Shown: positions 5,981 to 11,007 of the stretch, piece by piece | Layout: the number at the start of each line of letters is the position of its first letter | Numbering within the stretch: position 1 is the stretch's first letter | From: CAYZEZ01 sp964477295 | GTDB taxonomy: Bacteria > Bacteroidota > Bacteroidia > Bacteroidales > SM23-62 | Direction: 5' to 3' | NCBI GenBank assembly: GCA_964477295.1 | Contig: CAYZEZ010000166.1 | Location: 1-11,007 of the forward strand | DNA: 11,007 nt | The notes under the pieces: generated by a model | What the model saw: only the letters and a program-made list of their open reading frames with translations | Told to the model about the DNA's origin: nothing | Database searches by the model: none | Position numbers and translations under genes: made by a program

Positions 5981-8086
5981 TTATAATCCGATAGCCATGG
6001 CTACCAGCTCAGCTATATCGTAATTCTTAACGTCCTCTTCCCGGTTCTTATATTTTAATCCATCCGTCATCATCACCATGCAATAGGGGCATGCAGTGGC
6101 AATGATCCCCGCCTTTGTTGCCAGTGCCTCCTCCGCTCTCTCAATGAATACTTCCTTTTCTCCCTTTTCCGCTTCCTTGAACATTTGTCCCCCGCCGGCA
6201 CCGCAGCATAATGCGAAGCTTTTATTTCGCGGCATTTCGGTATTTTTCACGGGAAGTGCCCGCAGCACATTCCGGGGAGCATCGTACTCACCGTTTGCCC
6301 GTCCCAGGTAGCAAGGATCGTGATATGTTATCGTCTGATCATCAAGCACATCACCATTGATTGTCAGTTTGCCGGCCCTGATCTGTTCATCCAGGAACTG
6401 CGTATGATGAATGACTTCATAATTGCCTCCCAGGTCGGGGTATTCATTTTTAAAAGTATTATAGGCATGGGGATCACAGGTAATGATCTTTCTCACCTGA
6501 TATCCATTCAATATCTCAATATTCATCATCGCCTGCATCTGGAACAGCATTTCATTTCCGGCACGCCGTGCCACATCCCCGCTGGAAGATTCCTCGGTTC
6601 CCAACACACCATAAGATATTCGGAGGTGGGTAAGGATCTTTGTAAATGCCATCGTTACCTTCTTGTACCTGTCATCAAAAGCTCCGGCACTACCAACCCA
6701 GAAAAGATACTCAGGGGTTGTATCGTGCGCTACCAGGTCAGCCATCACCGGTAATTCAACCGGAGTACCGTCATTCATTGCGAGGTCCTTAGCCCACAGT
6801 ATCCTGTCTTCCGGGGAAAACTGCCAGGGCGCACCGTTGTTTTCGATATTTGAAAAGATGGCGTTCAATTCACCGGGACCGGCAGACTCTTCCATGACAA
6901 GGTACCTTCGCATGTCGACGATCAGCGACGGATGATTTATATTAATAGGGCATTCCTTAGCACATGCATTGCAAAGCGTACAGGCCCATAGCTCTTCTTC
7001 CGAAATGTAATCCCTGACAAGTGCTTTGCTGTCGGAATATTCTGCTCCCTCTTTAATGATCCCGGGGCCTTTCTCTTTCATCCTGGCCCTGACATCCATG
7101 ATAATTTTCCTGGGAGATAGTTTCTTGCCGGTTATGTTAGCCGGACAAACCGAAGTACACCTCCCGCATTCGGTACAGGCCAGGCTATCGAAATAGTTTT
7201 TCCAGGTTACGTCTTCAATATCCAGTACACCAAATCTTTGCACATCCTCTTCCTCCCCCTCCGAAGGCGTTGCAAAAGCAGTGTCCGGATCCATCATGAT
7301 CTTCACTTCCCTGGTAATGCTTTCCATGGTATTTATTTTACCCAGTGGTTCGAGCCGGCTTAGAAAAGTATTGGGGACCGACAAAAAAACATGGAAATGT
7401 TTCGAGTATGGAAGGTAGTTCGCAAAGATGAATATCAAAATAATATGGGTCCACCAGTTGATTTCAAACAGTATAACGGATTGATTGGGTGATGAATGCA
7501 ACCAGGTTGCAAGCAAGTGGCTTAAAGGATAAATACCAAATCCGGCTTCCCCGTTGTACTTTATATGATTCACGTATGAAGTATTCATTCCCAGCAGCGT
7601 GATCATTAAAATACCTATCAGTGAGAGTGCGATATTGGCATCGATATGTGAAATGCTTTTCATCTCTATCCCTTCAAAACGCCTGACAGGAATGAACAGC
7701 CTCCTGACAAGAAATACAATGATGGCCAACAGAATAATTCCCGCAAAAATATCACCGGATGCCATGATTACATCATATACCACGCCCAATCCTTTCAGTA
7801 CCTTTTCTGTTCCGAAAATTCCATCGATGATCATCTCAATACTGCCGATCAGGATCACGCAAAATCCCCAGAATACAAGTGCATGAAGCAATCCGATTAC
7901 AGGGCGCCTGAAAATTTTGGTTTGCCCGAAAGCCACGTTGAGCATTACACCAAACCTTTTGCCCAGCCGGTTAATGCGAAATCCCTTCCTGGTAATTTTA
8001 AAGAACCTTATATACCTGATCGTTGTAAAGGTAAATACGCTGAGCGCAACCAATACTGAAATAATAAAGGCAAGTTGTTTAATCAT
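5981..8086 (-). CDS. Membrane Fe-S oxidoreductase, EtfAB:quinone oxidoreductase type (EMO/EtfD-like)
   Basis: A 701-residue fusion expected to take electrons from EtfAB and reduce menaquinone in the inner membrane. Residues 1-230 are a NarI-like membrane domain with about six hydrophobic segments; His68, His190, His197 and His214 are candidate heme b ligands. Two ferredoxin-type [4Fe-4S] motifs follow, Cys304/307/310/314 and Cys369/372/375/379. Then come two CCG (DUF224/HdrB-like) domains. The second is intact: Cys592, Cys627-Cys628 and Cys666-x2-Cys669. The first has Ser466 and Ser501 where I recall cysteines in flavobacterial relatives (VGCAG, EESCTGD), and CDPHA (537-541) where those have a CxxC. 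The family includes the EtfAB-menaquinone oxidoreductase of syntrophs and mycobacterial EtfD. Position between etfA and the acyl-CoA dehydrogenase gene supports this role; a heterodisulfide-reductase function is much less likely here. Confidence 0.9.
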   Translation of the reverse strand: MIKQLAFIISVLVALSVFTFTTIRYIRFFKITRKGFRINRLGKRFGVMLNVAFGQTKIFRRPVIGLLHALVFWGFCVILIGSIEMIIDGIFGTEKVLKGLGVVYDVIMASGDIFAGIILLAIIVFLVRRLFIPVRRFEGIEMKSISHIDANIALSLIGILMITLLGMNTSYVNHIKYNGEAGFGIYPLSHLLATWLHSSPNQSVILFEINWWTHIILIFIFANYLPYSKHFHVFLSVPNTFLSRLEPLGKINTMESITREVKIMMDPDTAFATPSEGEEEDVQRFGVLDIEDVTWKNYFDSLACTECGRCTSVCPANITGKKLSPRKIIMDVRARMKEKGPGIIKEGAEYSDSKALVRDYISEEELWACTLCNACAKECPININHPSLIVDMRRYLVMEESAGPGELNAIFSNIENNGAPWQFSPEDRILWAKDLAMNDGTPVELPVMADLVAHDTTPEYLFWVGSAGAFDDRYKKVTMAFTKILTHLRISYGVLGTEESSSGDVARRAGNEMLFQMQAMMNIEILNGYQVRKIITCDPHAYNTFKNEYPDLGGNYEVIHHTQFLDEQIRAGKLTINGDVLDDQTITYHDPCYLGRANGEYDAPRNVLRALPVKNTEMPRNKSFALCCGAGGGQMFKEAEKGEKEVFIERAEEALATKAGIIATACPYCMVMMTDGLKYKNREEDVKNYDIAELVAMAIGL

Positions 8087-8140
8087 CTGGTTTTAAATAA
8101 GAAGTAGACAGATACAGGTAAGGTCAAATAAGGTAAATTA

Positions 8141-9106
8141 TTATGACTTTACAGATCTTATTTCTTTAATCAATTCGGGTATTACTTTCAGCGCATCTCC
8201 TACAATACCGTAATCAGCAGTTTCGAAAATAGGAGCATCCTTATCGGTATTAACTGCAACAATGTATTTTGAGGAACTTATACCGGCTACATGCTGGATG
8301 GCCCCGGAGATACCAATTGCAAAATAAAGATTGGGTGCAATGATCTTTCCTGTCTGACCGGTATGCTCATCATGGGGTCTCCACCCTTCATCCGAAACAG
8401 GTCTTGAACAGGCAAGGGCAGCGCTCAGCAACCCGGCCAACTCTTCGAGGGGTCCCCAGTTATCAGGCGATTTCATGCCCCTGCCGCCCGAAACCACAAT
8501 TTCCGCATCGGTCAGGATTATCTTACCTGTCTGTTTATCTACTTCCAGAACATCCGTTTTGGGTGCCTCTTCAATTTCCGGTGAAATGTTCTCAATCACC
8601 GCCTGGTTATCCGTTTCAATGAGTTCAAATGAATTCTGTGACAGGGTAATCACTTTGACCGGTGAAGTGATCTTAACTTTGGAAAAAGCCTTGCCGTTAA
8701 ATACTTTCTTAGTAATCACCATTGGATCAATTGATTCCGGCAAGGCAGTAACGCCCGAAACCAGTCCTGCTGATAATTTTACAGATAACCTGGGGGCCAA
8801 TGCCTTTCCGGTGTTGTTGTGAGACAGGGCTATCACCTGCGCGCCCTCCTTAACAATCACCTTTGCCAGTACGGAAGTATAGGCCTGGTTATCGAGGTAT
8901 TTCAAACTGTCATCCGTAAGGCTAATGATCTTTTTGGCACCATAATTACCCAGTTTCTTTAGTTCATTCTCCTGAACCTCTCCAATTGAGACAGCTGTGA
9001 CATGAGTCCCCAGCATTTCAGCTATTTTGCTGGCATAGGACACCAGTTCAAAGGATAATTTCTTGAACCGGCCATCCCAGTTTTCGGTATAAACAAGCAC
9101 TGACAT
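8141..9106 (-). CDS. etfA: Electron transfer flavoprotein alpha subunit
   Basis: Large subunit (321 residues) of the soluble heterodimeric flavoprotein that carries electrons from acyl-CoA dehydrogenase to the membrane oxidoreductase. The N-terminal half is the ETF alpha/beta fold shared with EtfB. The C-terminal FAD domain begins near residue 200 and shows VVSGGRGM (204-211), CSRPVSDEGW (233-242), GQTGK (250-254), GISGAIQH (265-272), and a final segment with NTDKDAPIF (286-294) and ADYGIVGD (297-304); these bind FAD in known ETFs. Length and motif order are normal and all expected FAD-contact segments are present. It lies 120 nt after etfB, an unusually wide gap for this pair, which is filled by heptad repeats. 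The membrane oxidoreductase follows after 54 nt. Whether this ETF bifurcates electrons cannot be told; the gene neighbours argue for ordinary transfer to quinone. Confidence 0.96.
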   Translation of the reverse strand: MSVLVYTENWDGRFKKLSFELVSYASKIAEMLGTHVTAVSIGEVQENELKKLGNYGAKKIISLTDDSLKYLDNQAYTSVLAKVIVKEGAQVIALSHNNTGKALAPRLSVKLSAGLVSGVTALPESIDPMVITKKVFNGKAFSKVKITSPVKVITLSQNSFELIETDNQAVIENISPEIEEAPKTDVLEVDKQTGKIILTDAEIVVSGGRGMKSPDNWGPLEELAGLLSAALACSRPVSDEGWRPHDEHTGQTGKIIAPNLYFAIGISGAIQHVAGISSSKYIVAVNTDKDAPIFETADYGIVGDALKVIPELIKEIRSVKS

Positions 9107-9151
9107 ATATTTTCGGTTTTACTTTATAATTATTGTCTATAATCTAAATTA

Positions 9152-9227
9152 CTAGTTGCGAGGTACTGGTTACCATGTGTCTGTATTGTGTTAACCTGCA
9201 ACTTGTAACTTGCATCCTGCAACTTCC
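9152..9227. repeat. Degenerate 7-nt tandem repeats in two facing arms, etfB-etfA gap
   Basis: The arm nearest etfB has five consecutive heptads, AACCTGC, AACTTGT, AACTTGC, ATCCTGC, AACTTCC (9193-9227), touching the etfB stop codon. The other arm has the opposite orientation, GTTGCGA, GGTACTG, GTTACCA (9155-9175). Positions 9152-9173 and 9205-9226 are reverse complements at 14 of 22 positions, leaving a loop of about 31 nt. There is no T-run, so this may be an RNA processing or stability element or an intergenic repeat family rather than a terminator. Confidence 0.65.
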
Positions 9228-9976
9228 TAGAGAACTTTTGCTTCATTTTGAAGCAGCTTCACCAGTTCTCCCACATTTTCCGCATCGATCATAACGCAAG
9301 GCTTCTTTGGAGCAGGCAATTCAAATTGCATGGTTTCAGTGAATGGCTGAAGGGATACAGGAGCGATCACTTCCATGGGTTTCTTCCGGGCCATCATAAT
9401 GCCCCGCATAGCCGCTATTCTCGGTTCAATGGCGATCCCCTTCTGCACTATTGCTATCAGTGGGACTGGTGCTGTAAGTTTTTCCTTCCCGCCATCCACT
9501 TCACGATAGATCATCATTTCAGATCCATCCATCTCAATTGCTGAAACAGCTGAGACAGAAGGGTAACCAAGAAATTCGGCCAGCATTCCTCCGACAGCAG
9601 ATCCATTATAATCGCTCGATTCAATTCCACACAAAATCAGATCAAATGACTTTTGTTTTACTACTTCTGCAATCTGGCCGGCAACAACGTAAGCATCAAC
9701 CGGTTCAGTATCGATCCGAATGGCATCATCTGCCCCAATGGCCAGCGCCTTTCTTAGTGTAGGCTCACAAATTGCTGATCCAACAGTGATCACTGTAATG
9801 TTGTCAATCTGACTCCCGGAACTCTCTTTTAATTCCAGTGCCCTTGTCAGGGCCAGCTCATCCCAGGGATTAATTATCCACTGGATACCGTCTGTCTGAA
9901 GATTTTTTTGGTCGTCAGAAAATCTGACCTTTGTAGTTGTGTCAGGCACATTGCTGATACAAACAAGGATTTTCAT
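9227..9976 (-). CDS. etfB: Electron transfer flavoprotein beta subunit
   Basis: Small ETF subunit (249 residues), forming the partner-binding half of the EtfAB dimer. It starts with MKILVCISNVPDT and shows INPWDELAL (35-43), the nucleotide-proximal GADDAIRI (81-88), CGIESSDYNGSAVG (116-129), and a segment close to the ETF-beta signature, YREVDGGKEKL (157-167). EPRIAAMRGIMMARKKP (184-200) corresponds to the recognition loop that docks acyl-CoA dehydrogenases in characterised ETFs. Length is normal. It is the first gene after the rpoC/DUF3467 terminator and has a candidate promoter about 50-80 nt upstream, so it probably heads the operon etfB-etfA-oxidoreductase-acyl-CoA dehydrogenase. The leader is A/T-rich with no strong Shine-Dalgarno sequence, as is common in Bacteroidota. 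Whether the beta site holds AMP or a second FAD is not decidable by eye. Confidence 0.96.
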   Translation of the reverse strand: MKILVCISNVPDTTTKVRFSDDQKNLQTDGIQWIINPWDELALTRALELKESSGSQIDNITVITVGSAICEPTLRKALAIGADDAIRIDTEPVDAYVVAGQIAEVVKQKSFDLILCGIESSDYNGSAVGGMLAEFLGYPSVSAVSAIEMDGSEMMIYREVDGGKEKLTAPVPLIAIVQKGIAIEPRIAAMRGIMMARKKPMEVIAPVSLQPFTETMQFELPAPKKPCVMIDAENVGELVKLLQNEAKVL

Positions 9977-10022
9977 AGGTATAATATTAAACTATTAAAA
10001 GGCTAATTCTTTATTAATCTGA

Positions 10023-10056
10023 CAAATATAAAAATATATATATAAATAAATAGCAA
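10023..10056 (-). promoter_or_regulatory. Candidate Bacteroidota sigma-ABfr-type promoter for the etf operon
   Basis: On the minus strand, TATATTTG (10030-10023) matches the Bacteroidota -7 consensus TAnnTTTG exactly. A partial -33 element, TTG (10056-10054), lies 23 nt upstream, slightly further than ideal. Transcription would begin near 10015, leaving about 40 nt before the etfB ATG. It sits directly downstream of the rpoC/DUF3467 terminator, where a new promoter is needed. The surrounding A/T-rich sequence raises the chance of a random match. Confidence 0.45.
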
Positions 10057-10080
10057 TGGTTAATAATCTATAATCAGTTC

Positions 10081-10130
10081 AAAAAAGAAAGGCTGAAAAT
10101 TAGCTGTAAAACAACTAAAATTCAGCCTTT
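10081..10130 (-). terminator. Intrinsic terminator after rpoC-DUF3467
   Basis: Arms AAAGGCTGAAAATTAGCTG (10088-10106) and CAACTAAAATTCAGCCTTT (10112-10130) pair at 16 of 19 positions around a 5-nt loop; the outer ten positions are perfect. On the minus strand the stem is followed by CTTTTTT (10087-10081). It starts about 19 nt after the DUF3467 stop codon, so it should end the rpoC operon. There is no T-run on the plus-strand side, which makes it one-directional. Confidence 0.85.
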
Positions 10131-10149
10131 GCCATATAGATTTTAAAAA

Positions 10150-10473
10150 TTAAGCCTGCGCGGTTGGGCCACCAAAATTCAGCGGCACCATTTGTCCTCC
10201 GGCCCCTTCCACCTTTTTTATTTCTCCGTGGATAGATTCAAACTTCTTAATATTATCCTGCAAAGCCATGAGCAGTCGCTTAGCATGCTCGGGTGTCAGG
10301 ATAACCCGCGATTTCACCTCTGCTTTTGGCAAACCGGGCATAACCCTGATAAAATCAAGAACGAATTCAGAACTGGAATGGGTTATAACTGCCAGGTTTG
10401 AATAAACACCCTGAGCTATATCCTCCTTCAGCTCAATATTAATTTGTGTTTTCTGCGCTTTTTTATCTTCCAT
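10150..10473 (-). CDS. DUF3467 family small protein
   Basis: Small cytoplasmic protein of 107 residues with no signal peptide, membrane segment or cysteine. It shows the DUF3467 pattern: an N-terminal KTQINIELKEDIAQGVYSN strand (8-26), HSSSEFVLDFIRVMPGLP (32-49), and a helix, LTPEHAKRLLMALQDNI, near 59-75, ending in a Pro/Gly-rich tail. The molecular role is unknown. The ATG lies 12 nt after the rpoC stop, and the terminator follows the stop closely, so it is cotranscribed as the last gene of the RNA polymerase operon. As I recall this rpoC-DUF3467 arrangement is widespread in Bacteroidota. That hints at a link with transcription or simply a shared expression level; neither is shown by the sequence. 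Confidence 0.9.
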   Translation of the reverse strand: MEDKKAQKTQINIELKEDIAQGVYSNLAVITHSSSEFVLDFIRVMPGLPKAEVKSRVILTPEHAKRLLMALQDNIKKFESIHGEIKKVEGAGGQMVPLNFGGPTAQA

Positions 10474-10485
10474 AATATTTGATTA

Positions 10486-11007
10486 TTATGATTGCTGATC
10501 TTCTTCCTCAATTACTTCGGGATCCATTTTGCTTTGAGGAGACACGAGGCTTTCATATTCCTCGCGTGATCCAACCACCAGTCTCTGGTAATCTCTCACT
10601 CCCGTTCCGGCAGGAATTAAATGACCCACAATGACATTTTCCTTCAATCCTTCAAGTGTATCCACCTTACCATGAATAGCTGCTTCATTTAATACTTTTG
10701 TTGTTTCCTGGAAGGAGGCTGCTGAAAGAAAGCTCTGGGTCTGCAGGGCTGCTTTTGTAATGCCCTGAAGTATTTGTCTTGAGGTAGCCGGAACCGCATC
10801 ACGTGACTCCACCTGTTTAACGTCTTTCCTCTTCAGCAATGAATTTTCATCACGTAATTTTCTTGCTGTAATGATCTGGCCTTGTTTCAGGTTTTCTGAA
10901 TCACCCTCTTCAAAAATGATTTTTTTACCATAAATCCAATCATTTTCATTCATGAATTCCCACTTATCAACAACCTGTTTTTCAAGAAACTTGGTATCGC
11001 CCGGATC
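10486..11007 (-). CDS. rpoC: RNA polymerase beta' subunit, C-terminal fragment
   Basis: The last 173 residues of RpoC, the catalytic beta' chain of RNA polymerase; the gene enters from the window edge. Reading in frame from the edge it begins DPGDTKFLEKQVVDKWEF and continues through LQGITKAALQTQSFLSAA and FQETTKVLNEAAI, then GLKENVIVGHLIPAGTG, all highly conserved C-terminal RpoC segments near the secondary-channel and clamp-closing part of the subunit. An internal ATG at 10953 is not a separate gene start, since the reading frame and the homology continue upstream of it. The acidic tail (MDPEVIEEEDQQS) is short. DUF3467 follows after 12 nt. rpoB and the ribosomal protein genes are expected beyond the window. 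Confidence 0.97.
   Translation of the reverse strand, partial: DPGDTKFLEKQVVDKWEFMNENDWIYGKKIIFEEGDSENLKQGQIITARKLRDENSLLKRKDVKQVESRDAVPATSRQILQGITKAALQTQSFLSAASFQETTKVLNEAAIHGKVDTLEGLKENVIVGHLIPAGTGVRDYQRLVVGSREEYESLVSPQSKMDPEVIEEEDQQS

Noticed and set aside
6320..6754. A 144-codon open frame on the plus strand, and other plus-strand frames of 70-115 codons within the etf, oxidoreductase and acyl-CoA dehydrogenase genes
   Set aside because: All lie antisense to strongly conserved genes, show no recognisable family and have compositions expected of shadow frames.
8087..8140. Possible heptad repeat (AGGTAAG, GTCAAAT, AAGGTAA) between etfA and the oxidoreductase gene
   Set aside because: The units agree poorly and no facing arm is present; it could be chance in A/T-rich sequence.
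10023..10055. AT-rich stretch with ATATATATA runs as a possible origin or microsatellite
   Set aside because: It is short, has no DnaA-box-like repeats, and is explained by a promoter and leader region.
10486..10953. A separate 155-residue protein starting at an internal ATG
   Set aside because: The frame stays open and homologous to RpoC upstream of that ATG to the window edge, so it is the C-terminus of rpoC.
1..11007. CRISPR array, insertion sequence, phage, tRNA or defence genes
   Set aside because: None of the expected repeats, terminal inverted repeats, cloverleaf sequences or protein motifs was found; the genes are ordinary chromosomal ones on one strand with similar base use.

Overview
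This window looks like chromosomal DNA from a member of the Bacteroidota, probably Bacteroidales-like. The reasons are the rpoC-DUF3467 pairing, an S46 dipeptidyl-peptidase, a candidate promoter of the TAnnTTTG type, A/T-rich leaders without clear Shine-Dalgarno sequences, and several residues typical of Bacteroidota versions of these proteins. All ten genes lie on the minus strand, so transcription runs from high to low coordinates. The two outermost genes (rpoC and the S46 peptidase) run off the window. No mobile element, CRISPR array, tRNA or rRNA was seen, and no gene-free stretch exceeds about 175 bases.

In transcription order, the first block is the 3' end of rpoC (11007-10486), followed 12 nt later by a DUF3467 gene. 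It is closed by a strong hairpin plus T-run terminator (10130-10081). A candidate Bacteroidota promoter (10056-10023) follows and would drive the second block: etfB, etfA, a 701-residue membrane iron-sulfur oxidoreductase and a 594-residue acyl-CoA dehydrogenase. Together these form a complete electron route: the acyl-CoA dehydrogenase passes fatty-acyl electrons to EtfAB, which passes them to the membrane EtfAB:quinone oxidoreductase (EMO/EtfD-like), which reduces menaquinone. The membrane protein has one intact CCG domain, while the other appears to have lost all its cluster cysteines.

The third block follows after a 66-nt gap that can form a nested RNA stem covering a UUG start codon. It holds a DUF2520/Rossmann-like protein, a KdsC-type HAD phosphatase, a UbiA-family prenyltransferase, a Maf nucleotide pyrophosphatase and the 5' two-thirds or so... 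at least 339 codons of an S46 peptidase. The Maf and peptidase genes are separated by only 2 nt. This block mixes envelope (KDO, prenyl lipid), nucleotide-sanitising and periplasmic peptidase functions and looks like housekeeping.

Two of the intergenic gaps (kdsC-UbiA and etfB-etfA) carry degenerate 7-nt tandem repeats arranged as facing arms that can form imperfect hairpins. These repeats, the degenerate CCG domain and the complete acyl-CoA-to-quinone gene set are the items most worth a second look. I did not find convincing evidence of a wholly new system.
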